Notes: generated by a model not told the origin, from the sequence alone. 64,000 bases of DNA from Diploptera punctata (GCA_030220185.1 JASPKZ010009723.1:45615-109614), one strand, 5' to 3'. Shown: positions 23,354 to 34,470, numbered from the stretch's first letter. Program-made: numbers and translations.

Positions 23354-23354
23354 C

Positions 23355-23390
<36 letters not shown>

Positions 23391-23392
23391 CT
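23354..23392. repeat. (TA)n microsatellite
   Basis: A TA run abutting the outer end of the palindrome's right arm. Confidence 0.95.
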
Positions 23393-23589
23393 CGTATAAT
23401 ATACCGCTAGAATCCGGAACTCCTTATCTTAAGATATGAGAGACTGCCGCACATTGCTTCTCTTAAATTATTAACAATGTATCATGAAACAATGTTTTTT
23501 ATGAAACATTGTTTACTTTACTTATTTTTAATAAAACATTAGAAAAAATGAGCAGAAATATTTTCGTGTGTTGAATTACACGATGCAAT

Positions 23590-23992
23590 AATAATCTTCT
23601 TCTTTGTATCTTGTAAGCCCATGTTTCCTTTAACAGAGATTTTGCGCGCTCTCCCCCACAGGGAAGAATTTGAATCATACTAATTTAGTAACACTTGTTT
23701 TCGTATAGATGTCATTTGAGTGGTCCGTGGTCAGCGTTCCGCCTCATACTGACATCTAGGAAACCATGGTAGTACTTGGACGAGAAAATTCGGTAAATTT
23801 TGCTTAGAGGCCCTTTTCATTCGGGCTTAAGGATCTTTTACGAGCCAGAAAATCTTCAGACTAGGGTCCTACGGCTTAAAGTCCCTTGGACTTTTCCATC
23901 CTAAAAAAATCCATCGACCCCGGCCGGGCTTGAACCCGCGACCCTCGGAAGCAGAGACAAGGAGCATAACCACTAGTCCACCGCGGTCGATA
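23590..23992 (-). mobile_element. SINE-D, near-complete minus-strand copy
   Basis: The head is at 23930-23990 (plus strand GACCCCGGCCGGGCTTGAAC, then CACTAGTCCACCGCGG). The body continues leftward through GGGCTTAAGGATC and CTGACATCTAGG to GCGCGCTCTCCCCC. This copy defines the distal part missing in several others. It ends at an (AAT)n tract. Confidence 0.88.
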
Positions 23993-24098
23993 ATAATAAT
24001 AATAATAATAAATAATATAATAATAATAATAAACATTCATTTTGAGAATTTTCCTCATCATTGAGGGTTTTCTAGAACCAATCTTAGTAATTAACATG

Positions 24099-24145
<47 letters not shown>

Positions 24146-24244
24146 CTACTGACTTATCGACTATCGGTTTGCAACAAACATTCACAAGTTTCCCTTAAAA
24201 TAATAATAATAATAATAATAATATAATAAATAATAATAATAATA
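23993..24244. repeat. Cluster of (AAT)n and (AT)n microsatellites
   Basis: (AAT)n at about 23993-24030, (AT)n at about 24100-24139 and (AAT)n at about 24200-24244, separated by short unique DNA. Confidence 0.92.
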
Positions 24245-24575
24245 ACTCATTGGTACTATCGAAACCATAGGTTCATAGTCGCACGGTCAAAAGTTCTCCA
24301 TACATCTTACCCTGAACTAATGTTTTCCATTCATCCATTGTATAATTTACCCTCCTCAAGTCATGGTTAATGTTTATTCTCCCACCACATTATTGTCCTA
24401 TTTACTGGGCGCTTTCCCTCTAGTTTTCCTACAAGGCGTTTCCAAGCCCCTGTTTAATTCCAGATTAATGTGACATGTCGTGTCTATTGCAATCTACGAT
24501 ACTGAACTATTCTTATTATATCTGGCTTCCCACAAAGTTCATGTAGCTCAAAGTTAAATAGTCTTCTTCATTGAA
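24245..24575 (-). mobile_element. LINE-alpha 3' fragment
   Basis: Begins at the family's 3' terminus (CTCATTGGTACTATCGAAAC) and continues on the minus strand to about ATGTAGCTCAAAGTTAAATAG. Decayed. Confidence 0.8.
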
Positions 24576-24599
24576 TATAAAAATAATTAAATAATAATA

Positions 24600-24730
24600 A
24601 CAATTATAATAAAAATAATAATATAGTGCTTTATTTAAGTTGGCAGATTTAAGACAATAAACCCTTCTCTTCTACTCAATTGATGAATAATTAAGTAACA
24701 CAGAGTTTCAAATATTTAATATAATTTAAA
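24600..24730 (-). mobile_element. LINE-beta 3' end fragment
   Basis: GCTTTATTTAAGTTGGCAG and AACCCTTCTCTTCTACTCA are the reversed end of the beta untranslated region. (AAT)-rich sequence lies on the left as expected for its tail. Confidence 0.6.
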
Positions 24731-25785
24731 ATTTTAATAAAGTGGTGCAGGAAGATATCATTGTAAATTTGAGAATAAAATAATAATATAAATTAAATTA
24801 TACCCTCTATAAGGAATGTGGGCCAGAAGGTAAATAATTCATTGTCGATTTATTTTACGTTTAGGAACACATGCTTGGATAATGAATTACGTTTGGCAAC
24901 ACAGCAAAGAAGAGCGTAAGATTAAAAAAATTAAGACACAATTCTCCAATACAACTGGCTAGCGACCATTACCTGTCTTTCTCCACCATAGAAGAGCAAA
25001 CGTTAATACAGAAATGGCCTAAGAAACGTACTTGTTACCGATATGTTCTCAACCATTGCAATGAAAAATCATATTTTTAGAGAGACTTGCCACTGCTTGT
25101 CTAGGGGAGTTAAAGATCAATATTTTTATGCTGCTCCAATCACTTTCCGGAAGCACACGGCTGAAGAACAACCAGTAACATACCCTCAGCGTCACTAATC
25201 TGAGCTTGCCGTCCTCGAAATTTATAGATGTTGATGGGCCATTTCCAATAATCAAATGCTGACTATACTTTACCCTGTCTTTTCTAATAAACACAAGGCT
25301 TGCTTCCTTTTGTAACAGAATGTATATATTTATTACTTGCAATTATTATTATTGCTTTAAAGTATAGAAATAATATGGTAAACGAAAGTATTCACCGCTT
25401 AGATAAATCAGCAGCATGTTCTAGACTAAATTATTATTTTTCTAAATCTCCCATATCTTGTGTTAAAAATAAAATTCAAATTATATATTATATTCAATTT
25501 TTGGAATGGCTTGTGGATAAGGAATGCAAATTGTGCTTGGACTAAATAATTATTCTTTGTTACAGTACACAACCCTTTAGAGACCTGTTGTAATCTGTGG
25601 CTGTGAAAGATTACCCTAACAAAACTCAGGAAAATAAAATTATAATATTAGAAAGAAAAAGATTAATAACATATTTGGCCCAATGTGGGAGGGTGGAAAT
25701 TAGCGTATCAGATTTAATGATACATTATACGGAGTATAACTATATGGTTATATTGATATAATTAGAATAATTTTATATCACAAGA
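24731..25785. other. Unassigned DNA
   Basis: A 97-codon minus-strand frame (25049-25342) and an 81-codon plus-strand frame (25300-25545) carry no motif I recognise. No repeat is identified. Confidence 0.4.
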
Positions 25786-25786
25786 A

Positions 25787-26030
25787 TTAGATGACTGGGA
25801 TACCTCTACAGGAAAAGGAATCAGACATATGCCATAAAGTCACATTTACAACAACAAATGGAAAACAAAGTGTTGGATGTCCTGATATTAGATGGTGGAC
25901 AGCACTGAATAGGTCCTGAGGATACTGGGTTTGCAAGGATGAAGGTGGATGGTTGAGAATAGAGACAAATCGAGGCGAATTGTAGGGGCGTTCAAGGCCT
26001 GCAACGGGCTGTAGAACCAATGATGATGAC
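25787..26030 (+). pseudogene. Possible LINE tail with (GATGAT) end
   Basis: The plus strand gives a WWTALNR-like piece and then NRGELGAF-like residues in broken frames, and ends AATGATGATGACGATAC. The (GAT)n end and position of basic/Trp residues resemble the other LINE tails in this window. Weak evidence; it may be unrelated. Confidence 0.3.
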
Positions 26031-26204
26031 GATACAGTACACTACCGACTAAATATAAAACATTTTACTCCAAATTACATTTTAGCGCGATTTATAACAG
26101 GCCATAGAAACTTTAGATGTTGTTTCGTTAGATTCAATATTAATTATTATAGTGATTTATTGTAAGTGCCGGCAATCAATATAATCTGTGAAACAGGTTT
26201 TATT

Positions 26205-26600
26205 TGACTCTTCTATATTTTAAAGAAACCGACTGTGGTAAAAATAACTTCTCAATGATTGTGACAATTCAAAATCCATATGAGAAAAAAGTTAAATTGC
26301 TAATGCCATTATAAACACTTTATTACAACTTTAAAACTCATATATAATCATAGGGCCTATGTAATACTTCAATTTCATCTTACATTGTATATATTTATTG
26401 CCCTACTCTAAGCCTTCATAATATATTGTCATATTTCATATTTGAAAGAAATCGACTCTATCTAAAGTGACTTCTTACTGATTGTACTAATTCTAAATCC
26501 ATACGCGAAAAAATGTTCTATAATAAATGTCGTTATAAAAACTTTATGAAATTTTAACACATATTCATAATCGTTTATAATATTTCAACTTTCCCATATA
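26205..26600. repeat. Diverged tandem duplication, period about 225 bp
   Basis: Unit 1 (about 26205-26375) and unit 2 (about 26430-26600) share in order AAAGAAACCGACT/AAAGAAATCGACT, AACTTCTCAATGATTGT/GACTTCTTACTGATTGT, AAATCCATA, ATTATAAACACTTTAT/GTTATAAAAACTTTAT and ATAATC, ending AATA[CT]TTCAA. No coding content. Confidence 0.7.
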
Positions 26601-26765
26601 TTGGCGAAATAGAGTTTTAAAATTTATAGGCTCAATAAATAAATAAATAATATACATGACAAAAGTATATAGAAGTTGAAAAAAATTAAGTTAATGGAAA
26701 ATGGAAAGAACAAACAAAAACGTCCATCGCATAATATCATATCCAAAGTTAAAAATACATGTATA

Positions 26766-27488
26766 CAGGTGTTGCAAAAAACGCCGACAACAAAGGTGAA
26801 GTAGTATATTGAGATATGTTGATAATTTTTTAATAAGATATTATTCTCCGGAAATGATGCGTTTTCACACAATGACTAGATAATTATGTCTCGAGATCAG
26901 TATTAGTTCGTAGGATTTGAAGACATTACTTGACAACAACTCACATGTACGGAACGTATGATACGTGGCTTCGCAAAGAAATGTGGTTGCAACACGACTG
27001 AGCTACAGCTCACTTATGCCTATGTGAGGAGACATTTGGATACCACGTATCCAGGTCGATGGATTGGCCTCTGAGATCATCTGATCTTAACCCTCTCGAT
27101 TACTTTGTGGGGGCGACATGAAACAGTCTGATTATTAGACTCGAGTAGAGTCGCCTATGAATCTTACAGCCCGAATCCACGCTGCTACAGATATAATTCA
27201 AACGAGGCCAGGAGTATTTTAACGTGTGCACCTATCGTTATATCGCCGCGAGGCGCCGATGTTCGCTCTGCAATGAGATGGGAAGTGGATAGTTGGTAAA
27301 CTGTTGTGACTGCGATAGTATTGTCAAGTATTGAGACTTCAAATCCAACTAATAGAACTCTTGAGAAGTTGGCTACCTATAGTGTAAAAACGCATCCTTT
27401 CCGGACATCGCTACCTTATTAAAAAATGATGAACATATCTCAATATACCACCTCACCTCCGTTGTCGGCGCTTTTTTGCAACATCCTG
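26766..27488 (+). mobile_element. Short mariner-like element with long terminal inverted repeats
   Basis: 723 bp between TA dinucleotides (26764-26765 and 27489-27490). The ends are inverted repeats of about 105 bp: both read CAGG.TGTTGCAAAAAA, then CGCCGACAAC, TATATTGAGATATGTT and ATTTTTTAATAAG toward the inside. The interior on the plus strand has a transposase remnant with a QHD...TAH-like segment, WIGLASE/WPLRS-like sequence and SSDLNPLDYF, the third-aspartate region of Tc1/mariner transposases. Most of the transposase is missing and the rest contains stops. Long inverted ends are unusual for mariner, whose repeats are normally near 30 bp. Confidence 0.85.
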
Positions 27489-27620
27489 TATATTGAAAAC
27501 TTTCTCTGTAATTAATTATACATGTTCCATATAACTGTATATAGTATAACTTAAGATATTGAATTTAGAAATGAACATATGTATCTTTGACTGGGAAGTT
27601 ACTACCCGATGCCCTTTCAT

Positions 27621-28139
27621 CATCATCATCATCATCATAACCACTCCAGGGATTAGGCAATTGCCCGTTCCGACTTCAAAATGCATCAGCCCAAAGTCTT
27701 CTAGGTCTTCCAACATCACGTCTTCCTCTTGCTTGATAATGTCTTGCTAACAATGGATATCTCTCCTTACTCATTCCATCCATGTGATCAATCCATTTCT
27801 GCCTGTAATTCGTGACTTTATCCAATAAAGTCTGTATTTTCAATTCTTCTCTTATATCCTCATTTCTTATTCTATCAAGTCTTGTACATCCTTTTACTTG
27901 TCTTAGGAACCTCATCTCCGCCGTCTGTATTCTATCCTTCTGTCTTTTCACTGGAGCCCATTTTCACATCCATACAATATTGTGGGAACCGCCATGACAT
28001 TATACCTTTTTATCTTGGTTTCTTTTCTAATTTTATTTTTGAATGTTCTCTGTATTGTTCCACACACCGTCCGAAATTTATTTATTTTGGAGTCAATATC
28101 TCTTTCCACATTGTAGCCACATCACACAGCCCAAATATT
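27621..28139 (-). pseudogene. 5'-truncated LINE with target-site duplication
   Basis: The minus strand carries a 91-codon open piece (27676-27951) with RIQTAEMRFLRQVKGCTRLD, RNEDIREELKIQ, KWIDHM and GRRDVGRPRRLW, the C-terminal region of a LINE ORF2 protein. Upstream on the minus strand (to 28139) the frame is broken. It ends on the left in a (ATG)n tail at about 27620-27640. The element is bracketed by TGCCCTTTCAT at 27610-27620 and 28140-28150, so insertion boundaries are exact. Confidence 0.88.
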
Positions 28140-28571
28140 TGCCCTTTCATATTTATCTAATTCTAACAATTATGCTCAAGCTAGAAAAATACAGTATAGA
28201 TCTAAATAAAAAGTTCAGACTAACATCTAGTTTTGTCCTAAATAACAAAGTTAATAGTACGTTAAGTAGAAAATATAGTAACTAATTAACAAACTAATTG
28301 GCTCTGTCGAAGTCGGAAGTTCATGTCCGCGCGGTCATAATTTTTCCATGCATCCCTATTTTCAACTTTTTTTTAGTCACTACCAGTGTAATTTTACGAG
28401 TACATCCTCAGCTCATGGTTAACATTATTCCATCTCACTCATGGCTTTTATAATGGATGCTTTCTTCTCATATTCTTACAAGACATTTTCAAGCACCTTT
28501 CTTTCCCCATTCGTTCCACATGTCCTGCCCATTCCAAATAACCAAGTTTAACTGATCTTCCCATTTCTCAT

Positions 28572-29042
28572 AATTATAGATAGATCATCGGTTGATGTCT
28601 ATGACATTATCCGATTCCTAATAGCCAATTTCGTCGGTCCATCCAAACTCCTGGTTTTGATGTTTCTCCTTCATGTATAAATATATTCTCTGACTCCAGG
28701 AGGTTTTAGGTCTTCCTCTGCCTCGTCTTCCCTCAGGTTTCCATTCCAGAGCACATTTTGATAGCCGATTCTCTTCTTCCATTCGCTGGACATTGCTGAG
28801 TTGTAATGTAATCTAAAATAGTGTATTTAATCTTAATTTTCTCCCTTATAACCGAGTTTATAATTTCTCCTCTTCTTTAAATTCTTGCTGTCCTTCGTAT
28901 AAAATCTATTTCCGTTGCCTTTTGGTACTTATTTAGTTTTGTTTTTAATGTCCGAAGTTCTGCTCCATAACTAATGAAGCTTCTAACAATTGTATGATAT
29001 ATATTAATGTTATTTTTTATGATCGTATAACTGTTTATAGAT
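28572..29042 (-). pseudogene. LINE remnant inserted in LINE-alpha
   Basis: Minus-strand translation gives, in pieces, GAELRTLKTKLNKYQKATEI, FIRRTA, VIREKIKIKYTILDYI and an end with SKPGVWMDR. This is the post-reverse-transcriptase region of a LINE ORF2 of the WYGH type. A possible 8-bp duplication TTATAGAT flanks it (28573 and 29034), which is too short to be conclusive. Confidence 0.6.
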
Positions 29043-29186
29043 TTCGCCTGAATCTTCGCATCTCTTTATTTTCTCAAGCACTTTATTCTCAAATACTCGT
29101 AATATTTTCCCCTCTTAAATTAAAATACCATGTTTCGCATCCATATAGTATAACTGGAAGAATAACAGTTTTATATATTTTAATGT

Positions 29187-29510
29187 CCACCACTGTGGTC
29201 TCGAGGTAGCGTGCTGCCTTGCCACGCCGCGAGCCCGGGTTCGATTCCCGGTCGGGACAGGCTCCTGGGTGAGGTTTTTCCGGGTTTTTCCTCACCTGTA
29301 AGGGAAATGTCAGGGTGCTTAGGGCCCCAACGGTCCCCGAAAATCATCCGGCCATCAATATCATTCTTATCATTATCATCATCATCATCCATCAGCGGTG
29401 TGGAAAGCAACGGGAAGCTATAATTCCTTACTTAAGCTGCAAAGCATAGCATGAAAATGTTATGATTGCAGTGAAAGACCTGCCCTCGGGCAGAATACTA
29501 TAGACAACAA
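29187..29510 (+). mobile_element. SINE-A core plus module X with target-site duplication
   Basis: 324 bp between copies of ATATTTTAATGT (29175-29186 and 29511-29522). The order is head CCACTGTGGTCTCGAGGTAG, box B GGTTCGATTCCCGG, CCTCACCTGTAAG block, (CAT)n, then module X (GGAAAGCAACGGGAAGCTA to GGGCAGAATACTATAGAC). In the copy at 905-1420, module X lies on the other side of the core. The flanking duplication shows this order moved as one unit. Confidence 0.88.
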
Positions 29511-29625
29511 ATATTTTAATGTAAACTTTTTAGATGGTTAAAGTATGATTACAGTCCCCACAGTGCATAATAGAATGCATAAGCCACAGTTTTTTCCAAT
29601 GTTTAATTTCCTTCTGTATTTTTTT

Positions 29626-29975
29626 CAGTGCCACCTGTTTTTTCATTAGAAATTTCAGGTATTCGTTCCTGGCATTGGCGTATTTTATCCCACTTCTGAG
29701 GTTGGGGCGCCTAGAAGGCGGGCTTACGATCTCGCAATTGTATGATGGGCGATGACGATGGGCAATGATGCGCCAGGAGAGGCCTTAAACCTAAACTTAA
29801 TCTAATGAGGTGAATATGATATTGATGATAATGATGGCCAGATGATGTTCGGGGACCGTTTGGGCCTTAAAGTATCCTGACATTTGTATTACAGGTGAGG
29901 AAAAACCCCGCAAAAATCTCACCCTGGAAACTTGTCCAGAGCGGGGATCGAACCCGGGCCCGCTGAGTGACAAGG
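29626..29975 (-). mobile_element. SINE-A core and 3' extension, 5'-truncated
   Basis: Minus orientation: box B lies at 29942-29960 (GGGATCGAACCCGG on the plus strand). The 3' extension to the left includes GGTTGGGGCGCCTAGAAGG and GATGCGCCAGGAGAGGCC, closely matching 905-1099. The tRNA-like 5' end is cut at GACAAGG. Confidence 0.87.
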
Positions 29976-30728
29976 AATTTTATTTCTGCCAGTTCTTCTC
30001 TTCAAAATATCAAGAGCATGTTATATAAAAAATTAGTTACATTGTATGATCTGATTCCGAGAAATAGACTCATTAAACAAGGCTCGTCTTTTAATTGGAC
30101 GTTATCTGCGTTTGTGATATCGATAAATGTGATCAGACATTTTGAATAGGAAATGAAATCTGAAGTTGAGGATTAAAGAATGCGTTTTCATCAGCAGGAA
30201 TAAAAAAAATCTGTTTTATGTAAATTAATCTGCATCTAGAAGAATCGATGTCTCTTCGTCATTGAAATTCAAGTTAACATTTAAAATATTAACAATTTTT
30301 ATTATCAGTTGCTAAAAATGGGATCAAAAAAACAAATGAATAGCTATTTATTTAATCACGTCAGTACATTTGTTCTCTAATCTCACGAGTTTTATTTTCA
30401 GAATCTGACTTGATTTTAACTGCATCGTTGGGTTTTTAAGTTTCCTGAAGTGTGTAATTACAGGTGAGGAAATGTAGAGAAAGACAGTCAGAGAATTAGG
30501 CCTTCCGGCCTGTTCCGTCTCAAAGTAGTAGTTATCGCCATCTTCAAAGACTTCCTTTTTACACGCTTTATATTAGCTTGACCTGAATCTATCTATGTAA
30601 CTGAATCTTTCAACACGATTTTCACTCACTTAAAATCATTGGATCGACTTCAAACTTTGTATACTTGTAAAGGACCAATAACAATACAATAATTTCATAT
30701 TTGTTTCTAAAATCCTGGTCAGAATCAT
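29976..30728. other. A+T-rich unassigned DNA
   Basis: No gene or repeat is recognised. Confidence 0.5.
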
Positions 30729-30729
30729 C

Positions 30730-31223
30730 ACAAAATAATAATTAATAGTTTTAAAAAACTAAAACAACACGCTTTGTTAGAAAACCGAACCAAAAAATGA
30801 AAAATAATTTTTATTTCCAACACGCCTGGGATAAAATTAAAGTGGTCAACAAAACAAAACATGTCCAACACATATAGAATAAAACTATATTTATCAACAA
30901 AAAGAAAATAGTTTTACCATCAAAGGCGTGGGGTGCTTTTTGTGATTTTTACATTTTCTTCTTAGAGACTTTACTTTTACCAATATCTGTTTATTATCAA
31001 ATATATTAATGATATAGAGCACCCCACGCTTTTTATGGTAAAATGGTTTTCTTTTTGTTGATAACTCTAGCTTTATTCTATATGTGTTGGATATGATTTT
31101 TTTTTTAGGCACTTTAATTTTATCCCAAGAGTGTTGGAAATTAAAATTATTTTTCATTTTTTAGTTCGGTTTTCTAATAAAGCGCGTTGTTTTAGTTTTT
31201 TAAAACTATTATTTATTTATTTT
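30730..31223. repeat. Large palindrome (foldback element)
   Basis: Arms at about 30730-30937 and 31018-31223 with an 80-bp spacer. Paired words include AAACTAAAACAAC with GTTGTTTTAGTTT, CCAACACATATAGAATAAA with TTTATTCTATATGTGTTGG, and GCGTGGGGTGCT with AGCACCCCACGC. I judge identity near 88%, with small indels. An 87-codon minus-strand frame lies across the spacer and right arm and has no recognised domain. Confidence 0.88.
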
Positions 31224-32645
31224 GTTTTCGTGTTGCTTTTGCCATTTTCGAGTATGCTATTCGTTATATGTGATTTATCCGGTTTTTTAAACTTCCCCGA
31301 TGTAAATAATATTTATGTTCCTTTTGTGGTGTAATAACTTATAACCTGATACAAATCAGATAAATCTCATTTTTTTATTATTTGTTTTGTCTCAGGTAAT
31401 CTGATGTTAAAGGTAGCATTCATTTCCATATAATAGCAAAAAACAATGCAATTACTTCATAGTCTTAAATGTTTGTATTTGCTCATCGTGTTTTAACGTT
31501 TTTGTATAGTTTCACAAAAGTTCATGTTATAAAACTGATGCCTAAGACCTCAGTTGTCAACTAGATGAAATGCTTAACTATTCTGGGGGCCTTTCGGAAA
31601 CATGTTCCATATTCTGCGAATTAAATGGTACTCACTGCTGCTTGTAAGAATTTCGAATAGAGGTTCACTGAGAGTAAAATGTACTTTCATGTATTCTTTT
31701 AATATTTCGATTTATTCAAGAATATTAATTCTCGAGTTATTTTCTTTGTGACTTTCGATAACACATTGCTAATATAATTGAATTGGTGACGTGATTCTGT
31801 TACATGTTGACAAAACTAGGTTTACTCTCATTATATTAAAAGTCCTTAAAAGTATTCATTAAATATTTTACTAAAATTTCTTGTTATTCTGCTAATATAA
31901 TTAGTTTTATAATTTTCATTTTAGTTTCTATAAATAATTAAATATCCCTGTTTTTCTATTTAGATTGAGTTTTTGTTATATAATTTATTGTTTGTTCTGT
32001 GTGCGATTATTATGTTTTTGTCGTGTTTCTTTAAATATTTTGCCAGCTTTTGCATTTCAATGTAAGTGTTAACCACTTATTGTTTTTTTCAATTTCCCCT
32101 ATTTTATTTCGTTTTATTTGTTATTTATTCTTTCCTATTTTGTTTTTTGATATTTAGTTAATCATTTTATTATTGTATACGTTTTTAGAAGATAAAAGTT
32201 TTAGGTATTTTAGTTCCTTGTTATAATTTTCTTGGTTTAGCGATAATTTCATCTTCCTAAGGGGCTGATAAATGTACTGGATTTTGTTGTGGAGGATATC
32301 TGATTTTTTTTTGCGGATGATACTTCTACTATTATTAGGTAATGTCGATGTCTAAACTATTGCTAACCAAAAAAAATGTATAAATATATTTAGTTTTATT
32401 GGGACGTATTCAGATTTACTGTACCCTACATTAAATCCCAGATATCTGAATTAATTTATTTGTTCGATGATATTCCATTTATTACAATTTTAGCCATTCT
32501 GGATTGTAATACTTGGAATACCAATAAATTAGATTTATTTTTGGAAATAATCCTATTGTATTTACGAACAAAAAGAGATTTGGTCCTTAATTTTTGACCA
32601 TGACAATTATTGGGTTAATAAGCGTCTGTGTTTCGCATCACATAA
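31224..32645. other. T-rich unassigned DNA
   Basis: Strongly T-biased on the plus strand, without a frame of interest. It may be the upstream part of the RTE-like repeat that follows, but I cannot show this. Confidence 0.45.
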
Positions 32646-32649
32646 ATGG

Positions 32650-33605
32650 AAGAATCCCCATTTCATAGGTTGCTAGCTAATACCTGGCGTGAGCTGCTAC
32701 GCCTAAATAATTGATGTGTTTTTACGTTTACTTGAATAAGTAGATGGAAAAATAATTATTAATTTATATCATTATTTTAAGATACACCGTGCTGACTACC
32801 CGCCATTGCCCGGGAATCTATGTATTTGGCATAAATGAGCTGAAAGACAAAAATCGTTATTTCGAGTTGTGCTGCTGCTCTGCTTGCCCAGGAATCTGCT
32901 TATCCCTATCTTTTTGGCATCAATGAAAGACAAAAATGGTTATTGTGAGTTATCCGTAAAAATAAATATATGCTGTCGCGGACATTTTGTAGAGTTTTGA
33001 GATATTCAATTCTGTGCACATTATTTTGGTGTTTTTGTTATGGTTTAGTCAGCGTAAGCCATTTAAGCGTACAAAAAGATACTTTCATTTTACTTTTTCA
33101 CTACAAAGGGTGATTTTTGAGGGTGAAGGGCTTGAGCATTAAATCTTTCTTATAGCCTATAATTTTCCCGGGAAAATGCTGAACATTTTGCAAAAAGCCG
33201 CATCAGAATCGGCAGTGCACGCTTGTCCGGAAATCTACTTATACCGATCTTCTTGGCATCAATGAAAGACAAAAATGGCTATTGTGATTTATTCGTAAAA
33301 CATAAACATATGCTGTCGCGGACTTTTTTTAAAAGTGTTTTGAGACATTCAATTCTATATAAATTAATGTTGTGTATTTATGTTTTAGGCAGCGTAAGCT
33401 GTTTAAGCGTCAAAAAAGGAATCTTTTTTCACGTTTTTCACTACAAAGGTTGATTTTTAAGGGTGTAGGAGTTCAATATCAAAACTCTCTTATAGCCTAT
33501 GTTCATCCCGGGAATCTCCTGAACATTTTGCAAAAACCCCATCACAATCGGCTCAACGGTATGGCCGCGCATAAAGTACAAACAAACAAACAAACAAACA
33601 TTAAT
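32650..33605 (+). mobile_element. RTE-like LINE 3' end with tandem units
   Basis: Two units of about 337 bp (about 32886-33222 and 33223-33560) share GGCATCAATGAAAGACAAAAA, ATATGCTGTCGCGGAC, TCACTACAAAG and CTGAACATTTTGCAAAAA. A shortened third unit precedes them at about 32798-32875. The last unit ends AATCGGCTCAACGGTATGGC and an (ACAA)n tail at 33582-33602. The CGGCTCA...GGC then (ACAA)n ending is the style of RTE-clade 3' ends. The 76- and 103-codon frames inside are not credible genes. Confidence 0.65.
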
Positions 33606-33734
33606 TTTTATATATCAATATGTTTATTTTTTTTAAGAGAAGTCGACACGGTAAGTTCCATAATGAATAATATGTATTTCTGAATTGAACTCATGTTTAA
33701 TTTATTTCTGCACCTCATTCATGATAACATTGTT

Positions 33735-34130
33735 TTTAACTAACTTGTACCATAGAACTCGTAGGTTCATGGCCGCGCTGACATAAGTTCTCCACATATC
33801 CTTATCCTGAGATAATGTTTTCCAATCTTCCCCTGTATAATTTACTTTCCACAAAACATGGTTAATATCATTCTCCTACCTCATTCTTGGTTTACCAACT
33901 GAGCGTTTTTCTACTGGTTTTCCTACAAGTAGCTTCTTTGTCCCCATTCTGCTGCAACATTTCCTGCCTATCACAATTTATGAGACTTAACTCTTCTCAT
34001 TTATCTGGTTTCCTATAAAGGTCATGTAGCTCACTGTTATGCAATATTTACCATTCGCCAGTCTGTCAACCTCTCTTTGGTCCAAACATTTTCCTAAAGG
34101 TAAATTATTTAAATACCGCTTCTTTCTTAA
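33735..34130 (-). mobile_element. LINE-alpha 3' fragment
   Basis: The 3' end lies at the left (CATGGCCGCGCTGACATAAG). Minus-strand text extends to CAACCTCTCTTTGGTCCAAA near 34085. Stops throughout. Confidence 0.85.
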
Positions 34131-34164
34131 AATTTACCTAATTTATTAAGTATCCTTTCACAAT

Positions 34165-34470
34165 TAATAATATATTTCTACGTATAGAGGTTCCTGAGGT
34201 GTGTGGTTGGTTATACAATAGCATATCGAAAACGAAATGAAATATACGAAGAGAACTAAAAATATTCAAGCTATTAGATAGAATTGCACAGTACAGAGAA
34301 GAGTGGATGGAAAACATCGATAGAATGAACAATAACAGAGATACGAAACAGATTATTCACTACAGATCACTACGATGAAGAACTGTAGGAAGACCCAGTA
34401 AAATATGGACAGACCAATGCAAACATGAGTTCGGAACTGACCTTAAGGTGTAAATCGTTGTTGCTGATCA
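34165..34470 (+). pseudogene. LINE-delta ORF2 C-terminal remnant
   Basis: Second copy of the text at 10985-11320: GGTTGGTTATACAATAGCAT, then GCACAGTACAGAGAAGAGTGG, then GTAGGAAGACCCAGTAAAAT (VGRPSKIW). Broken by stops. The two copies differ at many positions, so the insertions are old. Confidence 0.65.

Larger units (their letters stand above)
22981..23358. repeat. Near-perfect palindrome carrying two tRNA-like sequences
   Basis: Arms 22981-23134 and 23205-23358 are inverted copies of 154 bp with no indel and about four or five mismatches by eye, separated by a 70-bp spacer. Each arm contains a 70-nt cloverleaf-like sequence, and that sequence is itself bracketed by a 13-bp inverted repeat (ATAAGAAAAATAA and TTATTTTTCTTAT, at 23235-23247 and 23336-23348 in the right arm). 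The result is palindromes nested in a palindrome. The right arm runs into a (TA)n microsatellite. No protein is encoded. Confidence 0.92.
28295..29625 (-). mobile_element. LINE-alpha fragment with two internal insertions
   Basis: Alpha text in minus orientation occupies about 28300-28570, resumes at about 29060-29186 (TTCTCAAATACTCGTAATA, CATGTTTCGCATCC) and continues at 29511-29620. The first gap holds another LINE and the second gap a SINE-A composite. All alpha pieces are non-coding through decay. Confidence 0.8.

Noticed and set aside
32798..33560. Possible CRISPR-like array of repeats
   Set aside because: There are only three long, unequal units without spacers, in an evidently eukaryotic repeat landscape.
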